From: Prolixibacteraceae bacterium
GTDB lineage: Bacteria; Bacteroidota; Bacteroidia; Bacteroidales; Prolixibacteraceae
Direction: 5' to 3'
Length of the DNA stretch: 64,000 nucleotides
Assembly: GCA_019720755.1 (NCBI GenBank)
Contig: CP081303.1
Location: 2,666,001-2,730,000, forward strand
A program made the position numbers and the translations under genes. Shown here piece by piece: positions 1-10,459 of the stretch; position 1 is the first letter of the stretch, and every line of letters starts with the position of its first letter. Below the pieces are notes generated by a model that searched no databases, was not told where the DNA came from, and worked only from the letters and a program-made list of their open reading frames with translations.

Positions 1-1199
1 CGATTCAACGTATATCCTAAGAGATAATAGACAAATAGAGTTAAGGCAAATGTAACAGGTACCGAAAGAAAAACAACCAATCCTCCTCTCCATCCCATAC
101 TTAATGCCACGATCAATGTCACAGCAAGAATAGAACCTAATAGGTGCCACATCAATTCATCTACTTTATGAGAAGCTGTCTCCCCATAATTTCTTGTTAC
201 CTCTATATGCACATCACTAGGAATCAAATTTTCCTCTAAATGAGACACTTTATCCAATACCAAATCAGCAACCTTCATCGCATCTGCCCCATTACGCTTA
301 GCGATAGAGATAGTGGTAGCTGGATAAGAGGAACGGTTCTCTTCATTCTGCTCTCCATACCCGAAAGTGACATACTGAGATGGTTTTCCTGGACCATCTT
401 CCACCACTGCGACTTGATCAAGGTAGACAGGTACACCATTTTTTGTCGTGACAATAATATGTTCTAAATCCTCCTTTGAACGTAGAAAAGTACCTGTTTT
501 GACTGAATAGGTATGATTGTTCTCGAAGAATGAACCGACTATCTTCTGCCCATTAGCTAAAGACAACTGTCTAGAGATCATGGTTGCATCTAGTCCATAT
601 GAACGCAGTCTATCAGGGTCTATAGTAACAGAAAATTGACGCGATCGACCTCCAATCACTTTTACTTGTGCAATATCGTTAATGGTTCCCACTTGATCAG
701 CAACCTCAGAGGCAATACGACGAATCTGATAGTCGTCATAGTTATCACTCCACAAAGTTAAAGACATCACAGGGACATCATCAATAGATCGAGTCTTTAC
801 CAAAGGCATAGATACACCCTTGGGCACTTGATCCATATGTTTGACGATTTCGTTATAAAGTTTAACAATACTGCGTTCGATATCCTCCCCCACATAAAAC
901 TGTACCACAAGTTGTGCTTGCCCTTTCATACTAGTAGAATAGACATACTCAACCCCACTAATGTTCGAAACAATCTTCTCTAACGGTTTGGAGACACGAG
1001 AGGCTACCTCATCCGGATTTGCCCCTGGATATTGAACAAAGATATCTGCGATAGGCACAGAGATTTGTGGCTCCTCTTCTCTTGGAGTAAGTGAAGCACC
1101 ATAAAACCCTAGCCCCAGAAATAGAAGCATCAGAAGCGGGGTGAGCTTCGAGTTTATAAATTGTTTGGCAATCTTGCCAGCGATTCCTTCTTTCATCAT
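1..1199 (-). CDS. RND-family efflux permease, N-terminal part (gene runs off left edge)
   Basis: Inner-membrane pump of a tripartite RND exporter, driven by the proton gradient. Translating the minus strand from the ATG at 1199 (a second ATG follows at 1196) gives about 400 residues. There is a first membrane segment (LLMLLFLGLGFYGA), then a long periplasmic porter region with typical phrases such as QYPGANPDEVASRV and PLEKIVSNISGVEYV, then the second membrane segment near residue 350 (SILAVTLIVALSMGW). The C-terminal two thirds lie outside the window. It begins 21 bp after the adaptor gene stops, so it is the third gene of the operon. The substrate (drug, metal or other) cannot be decided from this part. 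Confidence 0.9.
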   Translation of the reverse strand, partial: MMKEGIAGKIAKQFINSKLTPLLMLLFLGLGFYGASLTPREEEPQISVPIADIFVQYPGANPDEVASRVSKPLEKIVSNISGVEYVYSTSMKGQAQLVVQFYVGEDIERSIVKLYNEIVKHMDQVPKGVSMPLVKTRSIDDVPVMSLTLWSDNYDDYQIRRIASEVADQVGTINDIAQVKVIGGRSRQFSVTIDPDRLRSYGLDATMISRQLSLANGQKIVGSFFENNHTYSVKTGTFLRSKEDLEHIIVTTKNGVPVYLDQVAVVEDGPGKPSQYVTFGYGEQNEENRSSYPATTISIAKRNGADAMKVADLVLDKVSHLEENLIPSDVHIEVTRNYGETASHKVDELMWHLLGSILAVTLIVALSMGWRGGLVVFLSVPVTFALTLFVYYLLGYTLN

Positions 1200-1220
1200 A
1201 TATTCCTTATTGAAAATGGA

Positions 1221-2291
1221 CTACTTAACTATTTCAACTTGATCTCCATCCACCATCTTTTCAGATGGATTATTCACAACCATTGTTCCTTCATCAAGAC
1301 CAGAGAGTACTTGGTAGTTGCCGTCGTATCGACTTCCTAGACGAATCCACTGAAGAAGCGCTTTGTGGTCTTCAGATATCTTATAAACCCCTTTTAATGC
1401 CCCACGTCGAACAATAGAAGTTGCAGGAATCACGATCTTTTTCTCATATAAATTGGGGATCACAACCGAAGTATAGATGCCGTCAGCAACCCAACCATAC
1501 GCACTTGGTTCGATAGTAGCGATCACACAAATCTGCCCATTATGGAACTCTCCTGCAGGTGCAATATGAGATACAGTAGCACCTGCTTGTCTATTGTCAC
1601 GAATACCGACTAGACAGGTAGCTCCTATCTCTAGCTGTGGACTTAGATCTTCTGGAAGAAAAAACTCCACATTAAAAACGTCACTATTTGAGATAGAAAG
1701 AATAGGATGGCCTGGAACAGCATAACTGCCTTCCTTAATATATTTATCTACGATGATCCCATCAAAAGGGGCTTTTACATGACACTCTCCAATTAGACTC
1801 TTCACTTTTTTCACTTGAGCCTTCGCCTGTTTTTGTTGCGAAAGGGTAGCATCTCTTTCCATCTTCACTTGATCAAACTCTCTTTGGGTAATGCTCTGAA
1901 CGGATAGAAGTCGAGACAACCGTCCATAATTTTTTTCAACAAGCTGTAGCTTCGCTTGAACCTGATCTAGAGCAGCAAGAGCAGTGGAGTAAGAAGCATT
2001 TAACGCTTGATCGTCAATCTTTGCTAAAAGTTGCCCTTTTTTCACGTGATCGCCTGGCTTAAAAGGAAGATAGATAACCTCTCCCATCACCTTTGTACTC
2101 AACTGGGCTTTCTGGTCTGAAAGAATGGTGCCAGATAGTTTGGTCATAGATTGTACTTCCATTAGGTTGGCAGTAGTCACCTCTACTTTTGTTTTATGAA
2201 CCACATCATTAGATTGTATATCTTTTTTATCTCCACAAGAAGTCATGACACCCAAAAGGGCAAGGATCATGAATGTATATAAATGTTTCAT
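1221..2291 (-). CDS. RND efflux periplasmic adaptor (HlyD/MFP family lipoprotein)
   Basis: Bridges the inner-membrane RND pump and the outer-membrane TolC-like channel. The 356-residue protein starts with a lipoprotein signal ending in a lipobox (MTSCGDKK), so it is probably anchored by lipid and held in the periplasm. Visible parts in order are the beta-barrel/lipoyl half (KPGDHVKKGQLLAKIDDQALN), an alpha-helical hairpin rich in Gln, Lys and Ala (about residues 95-165), the returning lipoyl half (VKAPFDGIIVDKYIKEGSYA), and a C-terminal membrane-proximal domain. It sits 6 bp after the TolC-like gene and 21 bp before the pump gene, so all three are probably co-transcribed. Confidence 0.9.
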   Translation of the reverse strand: MKHLYTFMILALLGVMTSCGDKKDIQSNDVVHKTKVEVTTANLMEVQSMTKLSGTILSDQKAQLSTKVMGEVIYLPFKPGDHVKKGQLLAKIDDQALNASYSTALAALDQVQAKLQLVEKNYGRLSRLLSVQSITQREFDQVKMERDATLSQQKQAKAQVKKVKSLIGECHVKAPFDGIIVDKYIKEGSYAVPGHPILSISNSDVFNVEFFLPEDLSPQLEIGATCLVGIRDNRQAGATVSHIAPAGEFHNGQICVIATIEPSAYGWVADGIYTSVVIPNLYEKKIVIPATSIVRRGALKGVYKISEDHKALLQWIRLGSRYDGNYQVLSGLDEGTMVVNNPSEKMVDGDQVEIVK

Positions 2292-2297
2292 TCTATT

Positions 2298-3611
2298 CTA
2301 TTTTTGTAACATGAGTTGTAGTTGAAAATATGCTAGGGCACTTTGATACTGAGACTGAAGGAATTTCCAATGAAGTTGTTCCATCTCCGTTTGACTTAAC
2401 AACAAGTCTGCAGTCTGTTCCAGTCCTTCGTTATAGCGATTCGATTGAATTGCATAGGTCTCTTTAGCTTGTAGAAAAGCTTTGTGCATAAGCTCAGATT
2501 GTTGTCTATATAGAAGAAGTTGGTCTTGCATATTTTGCAGCTCCATATCCGCCTTCTTTTGCATCTGAGAGAATTCTATTTTGGCTTTTCGATATTCTGC
2601 TTTATGTTTCTTATTTTGATTCCATCGTACGCCACCTTGAAAGATATTCCACTGTAGTGTCACACCAATCCAATAACTATTGCTCGTATTCTGGAATATC
2701 TCGTCACTATTCAAGCTATAATTCGCCATTCCATTAAGAGATGGAACCCAACCCATCTGATTCTTTTTGACCTGATGATATAACGCATTTACTTGATGCA
2801 ATTTGGCAACAAGATCGGCACGTTCTTTACTTACAGAAGTTTGAGAGTCAAAGCCTGTTTGCTCAATATCCCCTAGTTTGTCTATGGGAGTCACCTCAGT
2901 ATCCAAATCAAGTCCTAATAGAAATGTCAGGTAACGATTGGCCTTTTTGTAATTACTTTTGGTAAGAAGCTGTTGATTTTCAGACTTAAGTAGATGAACC
3001 TGTGCAAGAGATAAATCCGCAGAGGTAGCCATCCCTTCTTTCGAAAGAGAACGAACTCTTTTTAAAGCAGCTTGGGAAGTTTGTTTAGATTTATGTGCAA
3101 CCTTGACACTTACAGAAGAGAGTTGTAAAGCATAATATGCCTTCTTCACTTCAAATCCAATGAGATCAAAGGATCGCTTCAACATAGAGGACCTTGATTC
3201 CATCGCCTCCTTAGCCGCTTTTCTTTCGTAAATCTTATCCAAGTTAAAAATCGGCATTCGAACGGAAACCATACTATTCCAGTTATCCGTAGTAGATGGA
3301 TTATTCAACTTGTCTGGGGCAAAATCACTCGAAGTGATAGAGGTTTGTTGAAGATTGATACCAAACACCTGCATGGGATTATTGGTCGCTACATAACTTT
3401 CGGACAACGAAACTTGAGGCATATAGATCGCATTGGTTGTCTTATAGTCTGCAATATAAACCTTTAAGTCTTCGTAAGCAATCTTCAATGAGCTATTCTT
3501 TTCATAAGCAATAGAGAGTGCTTCTTCCAAAGACATCTCCCGTTTTGTCTGTGCTATAAGCACTAACGATGGGATAAAAGAAAGAAAGCACCATAAATAG
3601 ATCTTCTTCAT
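2298..3611 (-). CDS. TolC-family outer membrane efflux protein
   Basis: Outer-membrane channel of the tripartite exporter. The 437-residue protein has an N-terminal signal peptide (MKKIYLWCFLSFIPSLVLIAQ). Two OEP repeats follow, each starting with the usual phrase (SLEEALSIAYEKNSSLKIAYED near residue 27 and a second half from about 230), with long Gln/Ala-rich helices that form the periplasmic tunnel. It is the first gene of the operon, followed closely by the adaptor and the pump. The order TolC, adaptor, pump is common in Bacteroidota. The long AT-rich region upstream (3612-4586) separates it from a divergent SusC gene. Confidence 0.9.
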   Translation of the reverse strand: MKKIYLWCFLSFIPSLVLIAQTKREMSLEEALSIAYEKNSSLKIAYEDLKVYIADYKTTNAIYMPQVSLSESYVATNNPMQVFGINLQQTSITSSDFAPDKLNNPSTTDNWNSMVSVRMPIFNLDKIYERKAAKEAMESRSSMLKRSFDLIGFEVKKAYYALQLSSVSVKVAHKSKQTSQAALKRVRSLSKEGMATSADLSLAQVHLLKSENQQLLTKSNYKKANRYLTFLLGLDLDTEVTPIDKLGDIEQTGFDSQTSVSKERADLVAKLHQVNALYHQVKKNQMGWVPSLNGMANYSLNSDEIFQNTSNSYWIGVTLQWNIFQGGVRWNQNKKHKAEYRKAKIEFSQMQKKADMELQNMQDQLLLYRQQSELMHKAFLQAKETYAIQSNRYNEGLEQTADLLLSQTEMEQLHWKFLQSQYQSALAYFQLQLMLQK

Positions 3612-4586
3612 ATAGTTGTTATTTAATTATATCATACTAATTCAACAACACATACTCTAACCTAGAAGCGGTACCTATACAGCTTTCTAAGAAGATGGAT
3701 TAGGCTTCTTTAATAAGCTTACTCCATCTCTTGGTACAAACATTTACTCACTCAAATCTTATGCAAACATAGATGCTTTGTCCAAGATGGTCAGTGACAA
3801 TAGTTACCGAAGAAGTGGTCTCGTTTATCTATATGGGTTCAGTACAATATTAGAAGAGATGACAAGCAGGGGGTAGAAGAAATGATTATATATATATATG
3901 TAGTGTCTTAATACTATATGAAATTTTCTTAAGCAATAGAGTACACTATAAAAAAATGGTACGATTGTTCGGAGTGATAAACATGGAAATTTCAACTCTA
4001 TATTTTCACAAAGAAGATTGTTAAAATATAGTCCCTTCTAAAATGAGACTTCGATTCGAGTGAACTATTTGACAGGTTTTAGGGCTCAGGTGAATATTGA
4101 AAATGGTGTATAGCTCATATAATCTGTATCGAATCATTTTAAAGGCACATTTCATTAAATAGGATATAATAAGATAAAAAATAGTTATAGCAGATTTATC
4201 CCTAAAAAGCAACATATAATTTAAAATACTGACTCCTGATATCTCAAAATAAAGCAATTCGAATACATTATCAACTAATTAAATAGCCCAAACACATCAT
4301 TTAAAATAGTTTAAGACTATTTAAAAAGCATTATTAAGCAATTATTAATTGTTAAATAACACATAAATAATCATTTTAAAACAAAGTAATAAAACTGATT
4401 ATTAGCAAGATGACAACTTATATAGATATCGTAGTAATATAAATATTCGTATAAAATTATATATACATTAGAACTACAACACCTACCATACCCCCTAGTT
4501 TACAATATCTTAGAGCCTCCAAATTTAAAACATCCATTAACAAAATATTAATACATTTAGACCATCTAAAACAACGATACTATAGC
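3612..4586. other. Long AT-rich divergent intergenic region
   Basis: This 975-bp stretch between the minus-strand efflux operon and the plus-strand SusC gene has no convincing gene; the only ORF (4021-4257, -) has no recognisable features. It contains a run of alternating TA (about 3889-3899) and a minus-strand TATGTTTG (3764-3771) that fits the Bacteroidota -7 element, about 150 bp before the TolC-like gene. A 23-bp segment from 4022 recurs with two mismatches at 21629. The 3' half is very AT-rich and probably carries the SusC promoter and leader. Confidence 0.6.
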
Positions 4587-7500
4587 ATGACAATTTATGC
4601 TATAGAGCTAAAAATAACTAAAACTATGCGAGACATTAAGATCTTAAGATCCCAATGTACTGCAAAAACATTGGGAGTAGTAGCTTTGGCTGCAACCCTA
4701 TTTTTTCCTGCAGTCACATTTGCCAACAACTCACCAGAGGCTCAATCAGTTTTTCAACAGGATTCTAAAAAAGTAATCAAAGGGGTCGTAACAGACAAAG
4801 AGACTGGAGAAACGATCATTGGTGCAACCGTTATGGTTCCTGGTACTAGTATTGGAACTGTTACAAACTTTGAAGGGGAATTTACCCTAAAAGTAAATGC
4901 AGATGCGAGACAGCTTCGCATTTCCTATCTTGGATATCAAGAACAAATTATTGAATACACTGGGCAAAAAGTGCTCAATATTGCACTTGCAAATGACACA
5001 CAAAATATAGACGAAGTAGTTGTTACTGCTTTGGGAATAAAAAGAGAGTCTAAGAAACTAGGTTATGCTATGACCGAAGTAAAAGGAGAAGAGGTAGCTC
5101 AGTCAAATACTGTAAACCCCGTTTCTGCACTTCAAGGTAAATCTGCTGGTGTTAGTGTTAGTGGTAGTGATGGTGGTGCCTTTGGTGCAACCAAAATTCA
5201 GATTCGTGGAGTATCCACTCTAGGATCTAACAACCAGCCTATTTTCGTAGTAGATGGGGTTATTCTTGACAACAACACTTCAGGTGGATCTGAGTGGGAA
5301 ACAGATAGTAATGATTTCGGTAATGAATTAAAAAACTTGAACTCAGATGATTTCGAATCGGTATCGATCCTTAAAGGATCTGCTGCGACAGCACTATATG
5401 GATCTAGAGGTATCAACGGTGCGGTAATCATTACAACGAAAAGTGGTTCTAATACCAAAGGTTTAGGGATCACTATCTCACAAACAACAGGTATTGACCA
5501 TGTTTACAATACACCATCACTTCAAAATGAGTATGGAAATGGTACACTTTCTGGATATGTTAATTATGGGGAAGTAAAGCCTAACGGTAAGTTCAATTCA
5601 TTTGATAACCAAGGACAATTCAAAACTTCAACATTAGATGGGAAGACATACCCATCTTTACCTGAGCTATCTAGTCTAAGCTTTGGACCTCGTTATGATG
5701 GACAACAAGTGATTGGATACGATGGAAAACTAACACCGTATAGATCTTACGAAGACAACTTTAAGGATGCATACGATTTAGGATTTAATTCAAATACCAA
5801 CTTTACGATTCAAGGTGGTAACGAGAAGACCCATTTCTATATGTCAAACTCATACAACTATCGTAAAGGAACGTACAAAAACAACAGTTTCAATAGATAC
5901 TCTTTCCTATTGAAAGGAGATCACCAAATCTCGGAGAAGTTAAAAGCAGAAGCATCGGTTAATTTTTCTCAATCGAATGCAGCAAACCCAGCAGGTAACC
6001 TTGGGGGTAATTTTGCAACAGGAACATTCTCTAGATCTTATGACACTAAGTTCTATAAAGATAAGTACACAACCACACACGGTGGTATCCCAGGAACTGG
6101 ACCAGCAGATGAGTATAGTCAAGTACCAGGATCAGGATTTTGGTTCTCTGTAAACAACAACGAGATCACACAAAGAGAATATGTGATCCGTCCAACGGCT
6201 CAATTGACTTATAAAGCAGCACCATGGATCGACTTTACAGTAAATGCCAATATGAACCTTTACTTTGTAAACAAAGAGAGTAAAATTCTTGGTGGTGGAT
6301 ACAAAAATGATGGTGGTTCATATATGATCGGCAGTCAATACAAAAGACAGCAGACATTAAAAGCATTGGTGAATATCCGTAAGGATATTAGTGAAACAAT
6401 CGGTTTTAGTTTGATGGCAGGAGCTGAGTACTACGATCAACTAAATTACTACACAGAAGTAAAAACAGACGGAGGTCTTATTATCCCTGGACAATATTTC
6501 ATCTCAAATAGTAAAAAAACAGTAATTGGAAATGGAGGATTGAATCAAACAAAGAAGATGTTCTCTACCTATGCATTGGCATCGTTTAGTGTAAAAGATG
6601 ATCTCTTCATAGATATTACAGGACGTAATGACTGGTCGTCTTCATTAGTTTACACTAATGGATCAGGAAACAACTCATACTTCTACCCTTCTGTAAGTTC
6701 ATCATGGATTGTATCGAATACATTTGAAGTACCAGAGGCTATCAACTTCTTTAAATTGAGAGCATCATGGGCACAAGTAGGTAACGATACAGCACCATAC
6801 GCTATCAACCAAGGTTTTAATGTTCGTACTATTGAAAGAGATGGAACCTTCAACTACAGAAATGAAGTCCCTACATCTATGATAGATCCTAGTCTTAGAC
6901 CAGAGCGTAAAACATCTTATGAGCTTGGTTTAGACATTAGGATGTTGAACAGTAGATTTAACATTGACGCAGCAGTTTATCAAGAGACAACAAAAGATCA
7001 AATCATCAACATCCCTGCTCCTGCAGAGTCAGGTGTAAGTTCTCAGATGGTAAATGGTGGGGAAATAATGAACAAAGGTTTTGAGATTGCATTGAATACA
7101 ACTCCAATCAAAACTCGTGACTTCCAATGGGATTTAAACTTTAACTACTCGAAGAACAAAAGTGAGATCGTATACCTTCACCCAACAGTTGGAGAATATA
7201 AAGTTCTTGCTGGTAGCATCGGTTACGGTAACTATCGTGTAGGATCCGCAGCATATATTGGAGGAGAGTATGGTGTGCTACTTTCAGATGCAGCACCTAT
7301 GAAATTCCAAGCAAAAGATGCTGATGGAAACAATATCGATGACCCTCGCAACGGACAAAAAGTTCTAGTTTGGAATGACTCAAAAAGAGGTGCATATGCA
7401 AAGAGAAGTGGTAAGGTAGAGAAAATAGGATCAATTATGCCTGACTTCGAAGGAAGTTTAAGCACTTCATTTCGTTACAAATCGTTATCTATAAGTGCCC

Positions 7501-8105
7501 TATTTGATTTAAGGTTCGGTGGAGAAATCGTATCCTACAACAACCGTTACGGAACTGCTTATGGTTTTACTGAGTCTTCACTAGAGTACAGAGATGAAGC
7601 ACACGGTGGCGTTGCATGGGATACTCAATATGCAGACGATGCAGGAATGAGATATCATGATGGAGTTATTCCTCAAGGGGTTTTTGCTACAGGAACGACT
7701 GTAACAACACCAACAGGAGCAAAACAAGATGTATCAGGAATGTCATATCAAGAAGCATTCGACAAAGGTTTTGTTGAGCCAACACATGCTTCATTCCACC
7801 ACTATTTTAGTAACTCATGGAAACAAGGTACCGTTCATGACGGATGGGTATCCGAGGTTAATTACATCTCACTACGTCAGCTTGCTATTAACTATGCATT
7901 CCCTTCACAAACACTTTCTAAGGTAGGAATTAAGAATCTGAACCTTTCACTTGTAGGAAGAAACCTTGGGTTTATCTATAACTCTCTTCCAAACAATTTG
8001 AACCCAGAAGGGCTACGTGGAAACAAAAGTGACTACTCATATTTCGAGAGAAACTTTACTCCATACACTGCAACCTATTCGTTGGCATTGAAATTCAACC
8101 TTTAA
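4587..8105 (+). CDS. SusC/RagA-family TonB-linked outer membrane receptor
   Basis: TonB-dependent barrel that imports glycans or other large nutrients with its SusD partner. The 1172-residue frame starts at 4587, but the ATG at 4626 (MRDIKILRSQ) gives a more ordinary signal peptide and is the likelier start. After the signal comes a carboxypeptidase-regulatory-like domain (KGVVTDKETGETIIGATVMV, about residues 64-140), then a plug with the SusC hallmark (QIRGVSTLGSNNQPIFVVDG; ILKGSAATALYGSRGINGAV), then the long beta barrel ending in an aromatic C terminus (YSLALKFNL). The SusD gene begins 24 bp downstream. The substrate is not evident; the convergent PL6 lyase gene suggests alginate or another uronate polymer, as an inference from position only. 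Confidence 0.95.
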   Translation: MTIYAIELKITKTMRDIKILRSQCTAKTLGVVALAATLFFPAVTFANNSPEAQSVFQQDSKKVIKGVVTDKETGETIIGATVMVPGTSIGTVTNFEGEFTLKVNADARQLRISYLGYQEQIIEYTGQKVLNIALANDTQNIDEVVVTALGIKRESKKLGYAMTEVKGEEVAQSNTVNPVSALQGKSAGVSVSGSDGGAFGATKIQIRGVSTLGSNNQPIFVVDGVILDNNTSGGSEWETDSNDFGNELKNLNSDDFESVSILKGSAATALYGSRGINGAVIITTKSGSNTKGLGITISQTTGIDHVYNTPSLQNEYGNGTLSGYVNYGEVKPNGKFNSFDNQGQFKTSTLDGKTYPSLPELSSLSFGPRYDGQQVIGYDGKLTPYRSYEDNFKDAYDLGFNSNTNFTIQGGNEKTHFYMSNSYNYRKGTYKNNSFNRYSFLLKGDHQISEKLKAEASVNFSQSNAANPAGNLGGNFATGTFSRSYDTKFYKDKYTTTHGGIPGTGPADEYSQVPGSGFWFSVNNNEITQREYVIRPTAQLTYKAAPWIDFTVNANMNLYFVNKESKILGGGYKNDGGSYMIGSQYKRQQTLKALVNIRKDISETIGFSLMAGAEYYDQLNYYTEVKTDGGLIIPGQYFISNSKKTVIGNGGLNQTKKMFSTYALASFSVKDDLFIDITGRNDWSSSLVYTNGSGNNSYFYPSVSSSWIVSNTFEVPEAINFFKLRASWAQVGNDTAPYAINQGFNVRTIERDGTFNYRNEVPTSMIDPSLRPERKTSYELGLDIRMLNSRFNIDAAVYQETTKDQIINIPAPAESGVSSQMVNGGEIMNKGFEIALNTTPIKTRDFQWDLNFNYSKNKSEIVYLHPTVGEYKVLAGSIGYGNYRVGSAAYIGGEYGVLLSDAAPMKFQAKDADGNNIDDPRNGQKVLVWNDSKRGAYAKRSGKVEKIGSIMPDFEGSLSTSFRYKSLSISALFDLRFGGEIVSYNNRYGTAYGFTESSLEYRDEAHGGVAWDTQYADDAGMRYHDGVIPQGVFATGTTVTTPTGAKQDVSGMSYQEAFDKGFVEPTHASFHHYFSNSWKQGTVHDGWVSEVNYISLRQLAINYAFPSQTLSKVGIKNLNLSLVGRNLGFIYNSLPNNLNPEGLRGNKSDYSYFERNFTPYTATYSLALKFNL

Positions 8106-8129
8106 GAAACGGTTTAAAAAACTACACAG

Positions 8130-10046
8130 ATGAAAAACAAAATTATATATGCACTTCTTGCAGTAGCTGCAATCCTAAGCACTAGCTGTAACAAAGAAGA
8201 TTTTGCCGAAACAAACACCAATCCATCTATTATTTCTAAGCCAGATGTAAATTTTCTTCTGACTGAAGCACTATATCGAATTGGTGGTAGAGACTCATAT
8301 ACAGAGTGGTTTTACAACAACAGCCAGTATTTTTTCCCATGGTGTCAAACCACTGTATCTGGAGGAGGAAACAATACAGATATGAACAGAATGTCCTCTG
8401 CAGGAAGCGTGGATTACTATCGTTACGTATTGCCTCCATTGGCAGAGATGAGATATCAAATTGACCAAAGGTTAGATAAAACACAGGCTAATGGATATCA
8501 ATATCTAAGAGCAATCACCTTTCCTATTCAAATCTATCAAGTATTGAAAATGACGGATGTGACGGGAGCAGTATCTTACTCAGAGGCAGGATTAGCTAAA
8601 TATACGACTCCACCTCTTCTTACACCAAAGTATGATCTACAACAGGATCTATTGAATCTTTTTGACAAGCAGTTGGCTGAGACAGTAAAGACTCTTACCA
8701 ATGATGTGGTCATTAATGGACAAACAGTACAACAAACAAGTGTTGGATCACAAGATTTCGTTTACAATAGTAAATGGGACAAATGGGCAAAATTTGCCAA
8801 TGGTCTAAGACTGAAAATCGCAGCTCGCTTGCTTCACCAAAATCGTGAGAAAGCATTTGAAATAGCAGAATCTGTAGCAAACAGTAGCATTGGATCAATG
8901 GATGCCCTTTCTGATGATTTTGTATACTATCCATCATCAAAAGAGTATCACATGAATAATAATGTGGACTTTGGTAATGGAGGTAAAAATCTTATCGATT
9001 TCTTAGTGGCAAACAAAGATCCACGCGTAAGGTTCTATTTCCATAAGAACAGCTTTAACTCAAAGGTGATTCAAGCATTCTTTGATCAAGGGAAAGATGT
9101 TCCTCCATATATTCTTGCGAATGTAGATTATGATGAAGATGCAGAAGGAAACAAAACATTCAGAGGATGGAAAGGCGAAGGAGAACCATGGGTACGTTAT
9201 TATGGAGCTCCTGTAAAACCAGATGCATCCCTTGATCCAGAACTAAACAAAATTTACTTTAACTCAGTAAACTTCCAGTTGAAATCTAGCACAGGAGCAA
9301 CAAAAGGTTATAGCCCACTGTCAGGTTACTCTTACAAAATTGTTAAACCTAATAGAGATTACAACTATCCAGATGCTCCAGATGCTCCATTAAAGCAGAT
9401 GAAAGAAGACAAGCCTTATGCTTGGACATTGATGTCATCGGCTGAAGCAAATCTTTATCTAGCAGAGTTCAAATTATTGGGTGCAAATATTCCTGGATCA
9501 GCTCAAGACTATTTGACAAGAGCGATCACTATTTCGGTTGAAAGTGCAGACTATATCGCAGGGCACAACGGAATGCCTTACTATAGCGAGCCATATGATA
9601 GCTATGTAGACCGTGCAGGAAAAGAGGTTTCTGAGAGTACAGTAGCATTAAAAACTGGAGAAATCGATAACCTATTATTGCAGCCAGCTTACGAGCTTAC
9701 AGGAGACAAAGATAGTGATTTGGAAAAAGTATATATCCAAATGTATATTCACTTCTTATCTGCTCCAAATGAGCTTTATGTTACTTGTCGTCGTGCAGGT
9801 ATTCCTAAAGCAGGAAGTACTATTCTTCCAGCAGAGGATATGAGTATTACTACTGGACCACTACCATTCCCACGTAGATTCACGATAAATACTCCAACCA
9901 AAGACAACTTGAACTATGCAAATCAACTTAGTGCAATTCAAGCTCAGAACTTTACTTCAGGTCAAAACGAGCCGACGGTACTAAACAGTGAAAGACTTTG
10001 GTATGATATAGGAGCTCCAGCATTTAACGCAGGTCCTAACTACTAA
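8130..10046 (+). CDS. SusD/RagB-family surface lipoprotein
   Basis: Surface glycan-binding lid of the SusC transporter. The 638-residue protein starts with a lipoprotein signal and lipobox (AAILSTSCNKEDF), which places it on the outer membrane. The family pattern is present: a ligand-side N-terminal region (YRIGGRDSYTEWFYNNSQY), helical TPR-like segments (KWAKFANGLRLKIAARLL; SSAEANLYLAEFKLLG), and a C terminus with the usual trimmed-loop region (FPRRFTIN). It resembles the SusD-like/RagB group rather than the starch-binding SusD. The gene follows SusC by 24 bp and ends just before a strong hairpin terminator, so the pair forms a closed two-gene unit. Confidence 0.93.
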   Translation: MKNKIIYALLAVAAILSTSCNKEDFAETNTNPSIISKPDVNFLLTEALYRIGGRDSYTEWFYNNSQYFFPWCQTTVSGGGNNTDMNRMSSAGSVDYYRYVLPPLAEMRYQIDQRLDKTQANGYQYLRAITFPIQIYQVLKMTDVTGAVSYSEAGLAKYTTPPLLTPKYDLQQDLLNLFDKQLAETVKTLTNDVVINGQTVQQTSVGSQDFVYNSKWDKWAKFANGLRLKIAARLLHQNREKAFEIAESVANSSIGSMDALSDDFVYYPSSKEYHMNNNVDFGNGGKNLIDFLVANKDPRVRFYFHKNSFNSKVIQAFFDQGKDVPPYILANVDYDEDAEGNKTFRGWKGEGEPWVRYYGAPVKPDASLDPELNKIYFNSVNFQLKSSTGATKGYSPLSGYSYKIVKPNRDYNYPDAPDAPLKQMKEDKPYAWTLMSSAEANLYLAEFKLLGANIPGSAQDYLTRAITISVESADYIAGHNGMPYYSEPYDSYVDRAGKEVSESTVALKTGEIDNLLLQPAYELTGDKDSDLEKVYIQMYIHFLSAPNELYVTCRRAGIPKAGSTILPAEDMSITTGPLPFPRRFTINTPTKDNLNYANQLSAIQAQNFTSGQNEPTVLNSERLWYDIGAPAFNAGPNY

Positions 10047-10073
10047 AATATTTATTCATTAGTAGTACTAGAA

Positions 10074-10103
10074 AAGAGGTCGTTTCGTCGGAAACGACCT
10101 CTT
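10074..10103 (+). terminator. Hairpin terminator after SusCD
   Basis: A perfect 13-bp stem (10074-10086 with 10091-10103) closes a 4-base loop 28 bp after the SusD stop codon. The U-rich tail is poor (CTTCAT), so it may act as an mRNA 3' stabiliser as well as a terminator. Confidence 0.75.
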
Positions 10104-10404
10104 CTTCATATATCCCCTTTTAATAGAAAGAATACCAGAAAATAATATTATAATACTTCTCCATTAATGACGAAAAAAATCTTCATCATACCATTCTTTT
10201 GGAAAGAATATGAAAGACTGTAGTATACACGATTTTTTGGATCATTTTCCTTAACGTAGTCCCAAATATGAAAGAAAAGTGTCGAGAACCAGTGAATAAA
10301 ATGATGGGGAATATTCGGATAGAGAATACACCCAATAGCAGGAAGCTAAAAGAGGATAGAATCGTGCTTTGTCTACATTTCCATAATAGATTGGTTAGGG
10401 TTTG

Positions 10405-10459
10405 GTTACTCCTAGAGTAACTGAAGGGTATCGGAAGGGTATCGGAAGGGTAACTAAAG
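10405..10459. repeat. 11-bp tandem repeat with inverted-repeat arm
   Basis: Two exact copies of GGTATCGGAAG (10427-10437, 10438-10448) are followed by a diverged third (10449-10459). Just before them lies a small inverted repeat, GTTACTC (10405-10411) and GAGTAAC (10415-10421). The same architecture occurs at 47250-47314, so this is an interspersed repeat and not a chance event. Confidence 0.75.

Noticed and set aside
4054-4075. TTCGATTCGAG phrase resembling a tRNA T-loop
   Set aside because: No acceptor, D or anticodon stems can be drawn around it.
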